Positions 50,805 through 61,170 of a stretch of DNA of 64,000 bases are shown here, piece after piece. Position 1 is the first letter of the stretch. Every line of letters begins with the position of its first letter. A program made the position numbers and the translations under genes. Location: contig CM041465.1 in NCBI GenBank assembly GCA_023213395.1, positions 213,039,741 to 213,103,740 on the forward strand, written 5' to 3'. The notes under the pieces were generated by a model. It did no database searches and was not told the DNA's origin. It saw only the letters and a program-made list of their open reading frames with translations. This DNA is from Cycas panzhihuaensis. Lineage: Eukaryota; Cycadophyta.

Positions 50805-51880
50805 TACCCAAAGAGAGTTACATTAAATTTAAGTATAAATAAATCTACTAGGAAATCACCTTTATAGATTATATATAGAATGAATCCACATTCACTAGTG
50901 GATTTAATGCCTACCAAAAGGAGTTAATAGAAATTAAGATGTAAATAAACTTACAAAGCAAATATACAAAATATAATTTTAAATGAAATAAAAAATTGAA
51001 GAAATGAATGCTAAGTATAAGCAAGATGCTTGTGTTCATAAAAGAGAGAAAATCTATAAACTAAGGGATGAAGTGATGGTGTACCTTTTGAAGGAGAGAT
51101 TTTCAAGAGGTAAATACAACAAGATAAATGTAAAGAAGATTAAGCCATGTAAATTGTTTGTTACATAGCTATCCTAATCATAAGACCTAATTGTTAGTAC
51201 ATATGACCATATCATATGATAATTAGTACTAGCCCTTTTCATATATGTGGGCCACTAACTCCTATTAATAGTATTCACATAGAGAGGCCACTCTTGGCTA
51301 TATATGGCCTCATAATAGTAGAGTAGGGAATTATCATATATTTGAGATATTATATATTTTCTATACTACAATAGTGCATTGGCTTCCTTTAGTTCTCTAT
51401 TTTGTATCAATTCTCTTTCGGTAATAAAGGTTGATTTGTTACATCCTTATTATATGTATTATGTCCTTTGAGCTCTTTCCCTTCACATATTTGTAGCGAT
51501 TATTTAGACAAGTACATCCCATTATTGAAGAGATTAAGTGACTATATGTATTTGATTGATTTGTCAAAAGAACTAGAAACTAATCTAGTCTTAATATGTC
51601 TAACCTATATGAATTCTATCATAGTTACGATGAGGGAGCCTATAAGGAAACCATCCAAGATAATAACTCCTAAGTAATTTTTGAAAATAAGTGGAATAAA
51701 ATTAAGTAATTGGTGGATACAAAAGTTACCCACACTAGATTGAGGACTCACAAGATGTATATAGTGAAGTGGAGGAGACTACCAAATACCTATAATTCTT
51801 AGATTTATGAATCAAAATTGCTAAAGTTTAGCAAGGAGGCCCTCAACTTTAAAGGGTCAACTCTTTTAAAACAAGGGGAG
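50805..51880 (+). pseudogene. Gypsy C integrase C-terminus and chromodomain
   Basis: After the nested element the frame continues LPKESYIKFKYK and, near 51000-51150, KIEEMNAKYKQDACVHKREK, then LRDEVMVYLLKERFSRGKYN, then KINVKKIKPC, a classic gypsy integrase C-terminal region. A break of about 350 bases follows (51155-51510); then PLLKRLSDYMYLIDLSKELE at about 51515. Near 51725-51790 it reads THKMYIVKWRRLP, a good chromodomain signature, with a stop where Trp follows. The chromodomain makes this a chromovirus. Confidence 0.8.
51155..51510. repeat. Insertion of about 350 bp inside the gypsy C integrase end, LTR-like
   Basis: The stretch interrupts two adjacent pieces of the integrase C-terminus. 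Inside it, 51192-51443 begins TGTTAGTACATATG and ends TTGTTACA, as a small solo LTR would. Flanking bases ctaat and tcctt do not form a duplication, so the exact borders are open. Confidence 0.4.
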
Positions 51881-51885
51881 AATAA
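51867..51885 (+). other. Polypurine tract of gypsy C
   Basis: AAAACAAGGGGAGAATAA, followed by TGTGTGGACATC at 51886. Confidence 0.75.
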
Positions 51886-53050
51886 TGTGTGGACATCATC
51901 CTCTAGCCTTTTCTAATCACTAAACCTATGTAGGAACTCTAAAGCTATGGTTTTAGAGTTCACAAGTTTATAAGTTTATAGGTGTCCCAATCTTATGTAG
52001 GCATGCTAATAAATTTGGGAAATTTATTTGCTCAAAAGGCTATAATAAAGTCATTTTAATTAGGCTAATTTTATAGAATTTGGTCATGGGATGAGGAAGT
52101 TAATAGAATTAAAAGTTTTAGGTTTTGTAGTTTTGTAAAGGTAGCTTTGTAAATTGTCCTATATATAGGAGGCCAATGATTCTCATAGTGTTTACAAGTA
52201 AATCTAGTTGTATTATCGTATTTTGGTCCACATGGCAATGAATTCCATGATATTATATGAGGTAATATGTGGTGTAAGGTCATAGTTGGTAGTAGGCCAT
52301 AAGGTTGAGAAATTGGTTACCATATGAGTAGGCAATACGTGGTACAAGGTCATAGTTTATAGTAGGCAACGAAGTTAAAAATTTGGTTATCATATAAGTA
52401 GGCAATGTGTGGTACAAGGTCATAATTAGTAATAGGCTATAAATTTGAGAAATTGTCTTCTATGTTTCCTATCTTAAGAAGTACTTTAGAAAGACCATTA
52501 TCCCTTAGTCTACCCTCCTAGTCCTTAATGAAGAAGAAATCCTTATTGTTCCTCCTAAACATATCTTGGATAATCATTAGCATCGTCTTCAAAATAAGAC
52601 TATTTTCTAGTATCCAATGCAATGGGTTGATTGCAAACCTAATGAAGCAACATGGTAAAAAGCCATTTTTTTTAATTATCATCCACATCTTCTATGCTTC
52701 AAGGATTGAGCATCTTAGAGGGGGGCACTTATTACATAACCATTATATTTAGCAAAATATAAGTATATATATGTATAACCAAAGTAGATGAAGGTTAATA
52801 TTAGCTATTAATATGTGTATGAAAGTTACATAAGTCTACTAATGGGATTAAAGGTTGAATACTCCACAAATAGGATTCTATAAGAAGCAGCTAATTTTTT
52901 CTATTTAAGATCAAATGTTTATAAAGAGAGTTTTATATCATAAGTTCATTTGTAATATTGTACCTTGTACAAATCTGGTGTTTATTTGCTACTTGTGCAT
53001 GTGTCCTTTTGTGCTCTTATAATCTTTTTCTAAATAAAATCCATTAATAA
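51886..53050 (+). repeat. 3' LTR of gypsy C (about 1.15 kb, right end approximate)
   Basis: Starts TGTGTGGACATC directly after the PPT. No second copy in the window, so the right end is inferred from the start of copia E coding remnants near 53070. An aataaa hexamer lies at 53033. Confidence 0.5.
52257..52460. repeat. 70-bp tandem repeat, about 2.9 copies, in the gypsy C LTR
   Basis: aaggtcata starts at 52276, 52346 and 52416, a regular 70-base period; units share gtaggcaat.cgtggtacaaggtcata and gagaaattggttaccatat. Confidence 0.88.
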
Positions 53051-53069
53051 AAAAATGTGTTGGTTGTTT

Positions 53070-53900
53070 ATTTTATGCTTCTTTTGGCTCTTTTTTAATA
53101 AGTCGATGTACAATTACTAGTTGGAACCATTCTAAGGAACTAGAGTCAACTAACCAAGACTCAATATTTGACATCTTACCTAAGGTAGACAAATAAACAT
53201 CACTATAAAATTTATCAAAGGCCTTTATTTTCATGGAAGAAGTAACTTCAAGTGACTTCACCTTATCAACCTTGGGTCTATATTAGCTTTTGATATAGCT
53301 AGTTTTCCTACATCTTTAGCATATCACTAAATTTCTCTTTGGAGATTTAAATTTCCCTCTAGACTTTAACTATCTATCGCCTTATTGGTCATGATCTAAT
53401 ATACAACCTCCCGTCACTAATGCCTCTTTCATATAATCTTCAAAAGATTATTGTTTTGTCTCTTCTGATAGCAAAGTGATAATTAGGGTGGTATTAGTAC
53501 TACTACTTATCACCATTATAAGGTTGTCCTAGGAATTAAGAAGTGAATAAAATAGGGTAATGCACTTGTATTCTTTAGATATTGTTACTCTAACTAAAAT
53601 AGGTTGGCTCACCATGGTGTTAAAAGTAATAAAATGATTTGCAACAACTACTCCATAACTCATCCTAAGGGAATACAACTTTTTCTAAATAAACAACTTA
53701 TTAACTAGGGGCTTTGTCTGCTATAAAGACTTGAACTTGATTTATAGATCCTTAGTTGTAGATTTTAAGGAAATATTTAATAACACTATGTGTAAAAGAC
53801 ATAACCTTATTAAACTAATTACCTTCTTATTAAGCTTTTGTTAGTCTTCATCAACTATAACTACAAGTTTTGTATGTGCTATTATGATCCAATAATACTT
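53070..53900 (-). pseudogene. Copia E gag and protease start
   Basis: Minus strand. Gag near 53690-53470: KLINKLFI with a stop, then SYGVVVANHFITFNTMVSQP, then EYKCITLFYSLLNS, then DNLIMVISSSTN, the copia UBN2-type Gag. The zinc knuckle near 53330-53285 has C, stop, RCRKTSYIK, with several ligands changed. The protease region at 53261-53073 reads NIESWLVDSSSLEWFQLVIV, where the active-site box D-S-G has become D-S-S. The rest of pol is absent: the element stops where the gypsy C LTR begins. Confidence 0.68.
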
Positions 53901-54059
53901 CTTAACAAGGATATATTCCATATTTGGCTTCTACATCTTAAATTTTTAGCCATTAAATTTTTCAATCTCCATCCTTATAGTGTTTGCTATAATTTTCACA
54001 TACAAGTTTACCTAATAAAGCTCATACTTAATAAAAGGTTTCTCATAAGAATAAAATCC

Positions 54060-54073
54060 TATCTTTGATACCA
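54060..54073 (-). other. Primer-binding site of copia E
   Basis: The minus strand reads TGGTATCAAAGATA, initiator-Met type, placing the 5' LTR to its right. Confidence 0.65.
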
Positions 54074-54202
54074 AATAAAGATAAATAAAATAGAGGAATA
54101 ATATAATAATAAAAATTAAATAATACAAAAATTAAATAAATAGATATTTCAAGCACATCAATAACAACAATTAGATATGTAGGTAAGTATAGAATATTTT
54201 AT
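54074..54202 (-). repeat. Copia E 5' LTR, left part (LINE inserted within)
   Basis: AT-rich sequence following the PBS. The LTR presumably continues at 60468 after the LINE; its right border is not visible but must lie before 60706. No second copy in the window. Confidence 0.45.
54186..54202. repeat. Left target-site duplication of the LINE
   Basis: AGTATAGAATATTTTAT, identical to 60451-60467. Confidence 0.95.
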
Positions 54203-54720
54203 GACTGAATATCTTTGGTTGGAGACTGATATGCGCTGCGATTTTTGGAAGCTTCAGAGGCGACTGTGGCGGCTAGGGTTTATCAGAACCGTGACCGTAG
54301 GGGGGGGGCTGTCCCCCCAGATGAGCTTGTGCGATGGAGTGAGCAGGTTTTCTGCTCTGGCATCTGTGAACTTAGGCGTATCCTCCTGAATGAGGGTTTG
54401 GTAAGGCGTTCGGAGCAGGCTTCGAAGGGGTTAGCGTGGTGGTCATCTGTCGATGCGGAGGGATAGCGGTTAAAGGGAAGGTGCCTCGGGACCTTAGATG
54501 CGATCTTTGTTGCGTTAGGACTGGCGTGGAAGGCTTCCTCTCAAGGTTTAGACGAGTTCTTCAAGGGTTACAGCGCTATAGGAGATACAAAGGATGATTC
54601 GGAAGGCGGCCGAAGCATGTAAGAAGGGTATGGCTATGTGCAGACTCGCGGTCAGTGCTGAGTCTTAGTTGCGCTTTATTTCAGTTTGTGTAAGCTTTTT
54701 GTTTTTGTAACCAATATGAT
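54203..54720 (+). other. LINE 5' UTR
   Basis: GC-rich. Contains a 73-codon frame (54245-54466) with two similar LVRWSEQ/LVRRSEQ words, and a 9-base G run at 54301. Whether any of it is translated is unknown; as the 5' UTR of an L1 it would hold the internal promoter. Confidence 0.6.
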
Positions 54721-56155
54721 CTTTGTCGGACTGTAACCAAACTCGGTTCTCTCCCTGGGAGATCTTATCTAGATGTTGTAAGAACTGGAAACTCTGAAGA
54801 ACAAGACATTATCCCGGTCAAAGTTGGAAATAGATATAAACTCACCATACCGAAGAAGTAATCAAAAACTATTCAAGATTGGGAGTATAGCACGGTGGGT
54901 AGGTTTTCGGGCCCCGTGCCGAACTTGGATGTTATAAGAGAGTGGATCGAAACAAATGGAAGACCGTAAACCACTGTCAAGTTATGGCACTACCAAAAGG
55001 TTGTGTCCTTTTAGATTCTTAAATCAAGAGGACATGATCCCTGTCCTGTTAAAGTCCCATTGGATGTTTGGAAGAAAGGCTATGTCATTGGAGAAATGGC
55101 ACCCTGACTTCGACCCGGGAATCCCTGCAGTGAAACAAGCCCCAGTGTGGGTCCAACTCCCTGGGCTCCCTTTGCATTTTTGGAACCCGGAGACGGTGAA
55201 AGGAGCGGCCAGAATGATTGGGCCTCTTCTGGCCTGGGACTCGGCCACTAGGCATAGATCCAGATTGATGAATGCCAGATTTTGCGCTCTGGCAAAGTTA
55301 GACGGTGAATTCCCAGTTGAGGTAGAGATTGAGTCGGATGGTAGATCTATCATCCAAGGTTTATTTTATGAAACGGAGGGTTTCAGATGTGCTAAGTGCA
55401 AGAGCAAGGGACATCTTCCCTTTCAATGTCCAGGGGTTCTTCAGAGTGAGGAAAACCAGGGGCACTGGAGGGCGAATGGTGAAGCAAGACCATCTGAAAG
55501 TTTGGGTAAGGAGTGTTGTGGTACCGAGGAAGTTGTGGGGACTCCGAGCGAGATGCCTGATGTTTTCGGTCCATCCAGCAGTGTGAAAAGTCAGATTCAA
55601 GCGGGTGCGACGGTAGGTGCCTCGGCCTATCCTTTGAGTCAGGGGGCGTCGGAGCCTGAGAAGGGTTCTAGTTTGGTGTTGGATGGTTGTCGGGGCCCAG
55701 GCGGTTTCGACCGGAGCAGATCCTGTGGTACATAAAGATCCTCCTGAGGAGCCTGGGCAGGGGGTTGGTGTTCCTCCGTCAACGTAGAGGAGACAACATT
55801 GGCAGGTATTGTCAAGAACATAAACTGGGATCTAGAGGATTATTTGTCTGAATCTGAGGAAGGGTGCCTGAGAGAAGCGAGTCAAGAGGTGCGTCCGATT
55901 GGCCTTGCGGCCGAAGGAGGAGCAGGTCCTAAGGGTGAAGCAGAGAAAGGGGGAGGAGGGACTCGTAAATGGGTCTCAAAAACATCAGAAGCAAGGAGGG
56001 CACCAGATTTTGGGTTGGAGAAGAAGGTGGGTAGACCCCCAAAAAAGATTACGAGAGAGAAAGAAACTCAAGCACAAATAGATATGGGCCTTCAGAGTAC
56101 ACTAAAAGAGGGGGGGGTGGCAGAAGGCCCCAACCTCAGGAGCAGGAAAGGTTGA
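54720..56155 (+). pseudogene. LINE ORF1 (DUF4283-type, CCHC zinc knuckle, AT-hook)
   Basis: RNA-binding ORF1 protein. Near 54825-54955 a frame reads NRYKLTIPKK, stop, then DWEYSTVGRFSGPVPNLDVI, the start of the DUF4283 domain. After a frame change, 54956-55735 carries SHWMFGRKAMSLEKWHPDFD at about residues 34-53, VWVQLPGLPLHFW near 64-76, and the knuckle FRCAKCKSKGHLPFQCP near 142-158 with all four ligands. A second frame, 55799-56155, is the charged C-terminus with an AT-hook-like VGRPPKK near residue 78. One stop and at least two frame changes. Confidence 0.85.
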
Positions 56156-56166
56156 TGTGTTTCTAG

Positions 56167-56960
56167 ATGAAAGTCCTATCATGGAACATTAGGGGGTTAA
56201 ACGCCCCATCCAAGCGAGGCGGTCGAGAGTTAAGGATCGTGGTAGAGCCAGATCTTATTCTTCCGCAGAAACCAAATTGGAGCAGATAAGGGAGACTGAG
56301 GTTCTCAACAAGGTGTGGAGAAGAGGTGAGAGGAAAACTAGCGCAGGTGTGGCGGGTTCAGGGGGTTTGGCCACTCTCTGGAACCCAAAAAGGTGGAGAG
56401 GTTATGAGTTGTGCAAGTCTGAGCACTTCATAACCATTGGTCTGGTCAGTCTCTTGACCAACAAGGAGTATTGGATTACAAACGTCTACGCCCCCACGTC
56501 GGTTGAGGGTAGAAGGAGATTATGGGAGGGCCTGGTGGAGATCCATAAAGATTGGGGAGGCCCGTGGTTGGTGGGAGGGGACTTCAATTCTCCCCTAAGC
56601 CCGGATGAGAAGAAAGGGGGGCTAGGTGGATGGACCAGAAGTATGAATGATTTAGGTGTGTTTTTACAAACGGGGGGCTTGATGGATGTTCCCCTTAATG
56701 GTGCCAGGTTCACTTGGTCCAATAGGAGGTTAGGTCATAACCATATTCAATGCAGGTTGGACAGGATGTTAACAAACTATGAATGGGCCTGCTCATTTTG
56801 AAGGGGTCGATTGGATGCTCACGAAATTTGGGCCGGACCATTCGCCTCTTATTTTGGAGGGGTCCATTCCAGACTCGTTCAAGGGGGCTCCTTTTCGTTT
56901 TGAGCTAATGTGGCTGAAGCATACAGATTTGAGGGAGAGGATCCAGGACTGGTGGAGCGT
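56167..56960 (+). pseudogene. LINE ORF2 endonuclease domain
   Basis: ORF2 starts with ATG at 56167: MKVLSWNIRGLNAPSKRGG, the first motif of apurinic-type endonucleases. A small deletion near 56262-56268 shifts the frame at the Q-E-T-K motif, so the catalytic Glu is lost from the text (QKPN or AETK). The frame to 56801 then has WITNVYAPTS, GGDFNSPLSPDEKKGG and FTWSNRR, then RLDRML. A further frame change leads to GPDHSPLIL with the catalytic Asp-His at 56836-56841. It would nick target DNA for target-primed reverse transcription. Confidence 0.88.
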
Positions 56961-58720
56961 CCAGGTCTAAGGTTGTGCCATGTATGTGTTTTCAAGAAAC
57001 CGAATCGATCAAGCGTCAAATCAAGGTCTGGAACAGGGAGGTCTTCGGAAACATTTTTGAGAATAAGAGCAGTCTGTTAGGGGAGCTCAAAGAGATTGAG
57101 GATAGGATCCAGTTGAAGGCGGATCCACGGATGCGGGCAATAAGGAACTCTCTACATCCAGGAAACTCGAGGAGGTGTTGGAGAGGGAGGAGATTTTTTG
57201 GAAGCAATCCAGAGCGGTGGTTGAGGGAGGGATAGAAACACCAAGTTTTTTCACCTCTCGATGAGACATAGGACTCATAACAAGATAACTAAAATTGAGT
57301 AGGAGTGGGGTCGCATGAGGCCGAGGATAAGATCGGCGGTATTGCGATGGAATACTTTAAGGAGCTTTTCACGAGCCGGTGCGGGACCACGCCTCGGTGC
57401 TCTTTTACATCATATCCCGAGCGTGATTACGGATGACCTCAATAAAAAAACCTTTTACTCAGGAGGAGGTGGAGAAGGCCGTATTCAAGATGGGGAAGGA
57501 TAAGGCGCCCGGGCCGGATGGTTTCCCTCGTGATTTTTCCAAGAGTTCGGGAGATAATCAAGGAGGATTTGATCTTTGGCGTTTAATGAATTACATTCAA
57601 GGCGTATAATCTTGAAGGAGTGGCGTGCCACCTTTCCGGCCTTGATTAGAAGAAAGAGGGGGTGGAAGTCATGGAAGACTTTAGATCTATAAGCTTGTGC
57701 AATGTAAAATACAAAATATTGTCTAAAGTGCTAGCAAATCATTTGAGGAGACCTTACCAGGGTCATTTCTCCTAACCAAGATGGTTTTGTGAAAGGTAGA
57801 CAAATTACGACGGTATTATAATTGTCCACGAAACCCCGCATTCAACGCTTCATCGTAAGGAGGCGGGGATGATAATTAAAATGTACATGTCAAAAGCTTA
57901 TGATAGAGTGGCGTGGGATTGCCTGCTAGATTGTCTCGAGGCGTTTGGATTCGGGGAGGTTTGGAGAATGGATGAAATCTTTGTGTCTCTAGCGTTTCTT
58001 TCTCGGTGCTGATTAATGGCAGGTCAACCCCTTTCTTTTGTGGATCTAGGGGTTTGAGGCAAGGGGATCCCCTCTCCCCTTTCCTTTTCATTATCATGGC
58101 TGAAATGTTAGGCAGGGCTACTCTAGAGGTTCAGCGGCTGGGAAGGCTAAATGGTTTGAGAGCCACTTCCAATGTGGAAAATATTGTGCTACATCAGTTC
58201 ATTGATGACAACATTTTTTTGTGCAGGGCCTCATTGGAGGAGGCTAGGGCCTTAAAATCGGGTCTTGTGCTTATGAAAAGGCTACAAATCGAAAATCAAC
58301 CGGACAAAAGTTCACTTTCTTTATTAATACCTTGAGGCGCAGAGAAGAATAAGTAGGATTCTGGCGATGGCAAGGGGTGCCCTTCCTGGCTCTTACCTCG
58401 GTATGCCTTTATTTGTGTGCAAGATGAGGCAGTCTCTGTGGGACCCCGTAGTGAGTAGATTCAACAAGAAGCTTGTGGGGTGGAAAGGGGCTCTTCTTAG
58501 TTGGGCGGGGAAAATTCAACTTGTAGGGGCTTCCCTGCAGAGCATCCCAGTTTATTAGATGACAGTCTTCAAGATGCCAAGTAAGGTTATTTCTACTTTG
58601 GAGGGGATCATGAAGAGATTTCTTTGGTCAGGGTCCGAAGAGAAAAGGAGATTCCACCTAGTGTCTTGGGAGAAGGTTTGTAAACCCAAGTGGGCTGGGT
58701 CTCGTGTCAGGAAGATTGGG
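56961..58720 (+). pseudogene. LINE ORF2 reverse transcriptase
   Basis: Linker words IKVWNREVFGNIFENKSSLL near 57010-57070; the RT start near 57232-57300 reads RDRNTKFFHLSMRHRTHNKI; DKAPGPDGFP near 57500-57530; FRSISLCNVKYKILSKVLAN near 57680-57740; then motif A at 57872-57901 reads KMYMSKAYDRV, where Tyr (tac, 57884-57886) stands for the catalytic Asp. Downstream SRGLRQGDPLSPFLFIIMAE (58044-58103) and the catalytic FIDDNIFL (58198-58221) are intact. GSYLGMPLF follows at 58388. Several frame changes; the enzyme is dead. Confidence 0.9.
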
Positions 58721-59720
58721 CTTTTTTAATGAAGCCCTTTTGGCTAAGATGGGGTGGAGGCTCACCAAAGAAGCTGATGCGGTTTGGGGGAGAATTCTGG
58801 CTAGGAAATATATGCTGGACAATCACTTTTCTTTGGAGGAGGGGCCTTTGTTTGGAGGGCTCCTCGATATGGAAGGCCATCAGGGCTGCTAGGTCTATCC
58901 TGCACGAAGGTATGAGATGGAAGTTGGGGGATGGAGAAATCATAAAGTTCTGGGAAGACAGATGGTGCGGGCAATTCAAACTAGAGGAGTTACCTAACAT
59001 TAGAGCCTTGCAGAGGGAATGTGAAACCCGCTATGGAACGATGGTAAGAGATTACTGGGTAGGGCAAGGCAAGGATAGGAGATGGAGATCTTTTGAGGAC
59101 CTGGTAGGTTTTGAGGATGGGACTCAAAGAGTTAGGGAGATATTAAGGAGCCAGATATTCAAGAGGTCCGGGCTCGACACTGTTGGTTTGGCTTTGCCTC
59201 GGTGGGCTCTTATTCGGTGAAAGAGGGTTATAATCTAAGGTTGAGTAGGGAAGGATGGGTCAAGAATGATATATTAGCCGGGGTTTGGAAGTTGGGAATT
59301 CTCCCAAAAATAGCTGCTTTTTGGTGGTTGTGCCTCCAAAACAAACTACTTACTTTGGATAACTTATCAAAAAGGGGATTCCAGCTGGCTAGCAGGTGTG
59401 TGCTTTGTAAGAGGGACGTAGAAACCCTGGATCACCTTTGCATTCACTGCCCCTTCTCGGTGGGCATATGGAGTAATTTCTGGTCGGGGATGGGGATGGC
59501 CTGGGTCTCATCAAAATCCCTTTTAGACCAATGGAAAGCCTGGACTTCTCCTTTTAAAAGTAAAACCCTTAAAAGAATCTGGAGGATGATCTTACCGGTT
59601 GGTTCTTGGTACATTTGGAAAGAACGGAATAGGAGGATCTTTGAGGGAAGAGAGAAGGATGGCTGGTCCCTGTTAGTGGAGATCAGAAAAGGGCATTTTA
59701 GAAATGTTAGAGGTGCCTAA
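58721..59720 (+). pseudogene. LINE ORF2 region after RT, zf-RVT domain
   Basis: 58690-59220 and 59202-59720 cover the plant LINE region after RT: MRWKLGDGEIIKFWEDRWCG, then the zf-RVT part with VWKLGILPKIAAFWWLCLQN, LLTLDNLSKRGF and RCVLCKRDVETLDHLCIHCP, whose Cys/His residues fit the C-x2-C...H-x4-C pattern. The frames overlap by 19 bases and are out of phase. Confidence 0.88.
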
Positions 59721-60305
59721 AGGGGACAGGACTCCAGTGGGGGAAGAAGGCATCATGAAAGATTGGGGTATTGTCCCCCAGAGGGGGGTCAGGGAGAGGT
59801 ACAGGGATGTGAAATGGCAGCCTCCAGATATGCAGTGGGAAAAGGTGAACTTTGATGGAGCGGCCAAAGGAAACCCTGGAGAGGCGGGCGGAGGAGGTCT
59901 GCTTAGGGACCACGACGGTAATTTGAGATGGGCCTTGCAGTATATGGGAATCCATACGAACCCGGAAGGTGAGGTGCGAGGCGATCTTTGGCGATTATCC
60001 TGTTAGATGAGGAGGGTACCCAGAAGGTGATCATAGAGGGGGATTCTATGTATGTCATAAAATGTTTGAAAGGGGAAGCGGTTCCGGGATGCGACAACGT
60101 AGATATTTTCAGGGATGCCCAGGACATGTTGAGATCCAAAGCCGGTGTTCAGGTTCAACACACGTTTAGGGAAGGGAATATGGCAGCCGATTGGTTGGCT
60201 AACTGGGCTGTGGCAAATAAGAGCACGAGGGTTTGGAAAAGGGATTACCCAGAGGAGTTACTGAGACTGGTCAGCGCTGAAGCACATATTGGTGAGGTTA
60301 ACTGA
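59721..60305 (+). pseudogene. LINE ORF2 C-terminal RNase H domain
   Basis: WEKVNFDGAAKGNPGEAGGG (with the first catalytic Asp) and LLRDHDGNLRWAL lie near 59838-59940. After a frame change at about 59965-59990, IILLDEEGTQKVIIEGDSMY (with another catalytic Asp) and VQHTFREGNMAADWLANWAV follow near 59990-60215. The layout is that of the RNase H carried by a group of plant L1 elements, which would remove RNA from the cDNA hybrid. The frame change falls at the region of the catalytic Glu. Confidence 0.9.
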
Positions 60306-60450
60306 GGAGGTCGGGAGATAGTTATTGGGCTAGACCATGGGCCTGTCATGGTCAGATCTGCTAAGCCATTTGGCTTGATGTATTGGTTTTGGGGACCTAG
60401 ATAAAACCCCTATAATATCATTTTTTACCATATCAAAAAAAAAAAAAAAA
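60306..60450 (+). terminator. LINE 3' UTR and A tail
   Basis: About 130 bases after the ORF2 stop, then A(16) at 60435-60450 directly before the target duplication. Confidence 0.85.
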
Positions 60451-60467
60451 AGTATAGAATATTTTAT
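60451..60467. repeat. Right target-site duplication of the LINE
   Basis: AGTATAGAATATTTTAT, identical to 54186-54202; the A tail makes the exact left border ambiguous by one base. Confidence 0.95.
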
Positions 60468-60705
60468 TAATCAGATAAATAGCTAAAGAATTACAGTGTA
60501 AAATCTTCAACTCTTACATCCTCATTCTCATCTAATCTTTTTATATATGCCACTATAGAAGTATATAGAGATATAATTTTATGTAAAACTATCTAACAAT
60601 ATTACAATATAGTGAGCATAAAACCATGGGTTGAGAAAGGCCCCATAAGATACCCTATTTTTTTCTAAAGAGGTTAGAATACTTCTTAGTTTTATCATTA
60701 AGGAT
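60468..60705 (-). repeat. Continuation of copia E LTR or its flank
   Basis: Sequence that was contiguous with 54185 before the LINE arrived. AT-rich, no gene. How far the copia E LTR reaches is not visible. Confidence 0.4.
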
Positions 60706-61093
60706 TGTAGGAAAATAATCGATAGAGAACATAACAGAATATAAACAAATAATCATAGATTAATACATCATTATTGCATAAACATAAGATCATTTGTATT
60801 TAATCCATTATTGTAGAAGAGAGCATTATAAATGTCCAAAAGTAGGCAGTATCTAAAGACACCAGGGTTGCACACCCCTCAAAATATATAGTTTGGAGGA
60901 GGAGGGAAACTCCTCAACCCCTAAAATTTAAACAATAATAAAATAATGACTTAACTCAAATTGACTTAAATTAAATCAACCTTACCTTATACTTACCTAC
61001 ATATGTGAACACCCATATGTGTAAATTGATGTGAGTGAGGTATGCACTCCTGGTTGGAAGGTGGAAGTGGGATGATGAGCTTTAACCCCAACA
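60706..61093 (-). repeat. Probable 3' LTR of gag-only element 2 (about 388 bp)
   Basis: Begins tgtaggaaaata and ends ccccaaca beside a PPT. The first 10 bases resemble the LTR start of element 1 (tgttggaaaata). The partner copy is outside the window, so the left border is inferred. Confidence 0.55.
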
Positions 61094-61107
61094 TTCTTCC
61101 ACTTAAT
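61094..61107 (-). other. Polypurine tract of gag-only element 2
   Basis: The minus strand reads ATTAAGTGGAAGAA before TGTTGGGG. Confidence 0.6.
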
Positions 61108-61170
61108 GGTCATCATGAATAATGTCTTCTCTTTAAACTTGTAGAATTTATATTTGAAAACTTTAAAAAT

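Larger units (their letters stand above)
47230..53050 (+). mobile_element. Gypsy C: chromovirus 3' half with 3' LTR, split by an LTR element
   Basis: Plus strand: integrase zinc-binding part and core (47230-47887), continuing at 50805 after the nested element, integrase C-terminus, chromodomain (about 51710-51850), PPT (51867-51885) and a 3' LTR from 51886. Gag, protease, RT and 5' LTR were not found upstream, so the element is 5'-truncated or unrecognisable there. The right border near 53050 is an estimate. Confidence 0.72.
54203..60450 (+). mobile_element. Full-length plant L1 LINE with RNase H, 17-bp perfect TSD
   Basis: Flanked by AGTATAGAATATTTTAT at 54186-54202 and 60451-60467, a perfect 17-base duplication, with a 16-base A tail at 60435-60450. 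In between: a GC-rich 5' region, ORF1 (RNA-binding, CCHC), ORF2 with endonuclease, RT, zinc-finger RVT region and C-terminal RNase H, and a short 3' UTR. GC is close to half, against roughly 30 percent outside. The reading frames are broken by many single-base indels, so this copy is inactive. It interrupts the copia E LTR. Confidence 0.95.

Noticed and set aside
52257-52460. CRISPR-like regular repeats
   Set aside because: Units are directly adjacent with no spacers of a second kind, and the context is a plant LTR.
55024-55353. 109-codon minus-strand frame and other antisense frames within the LINE
   Set aside because: They lie opposite the clear ORF1 and ORF2 domains and result from GC-rich composition.
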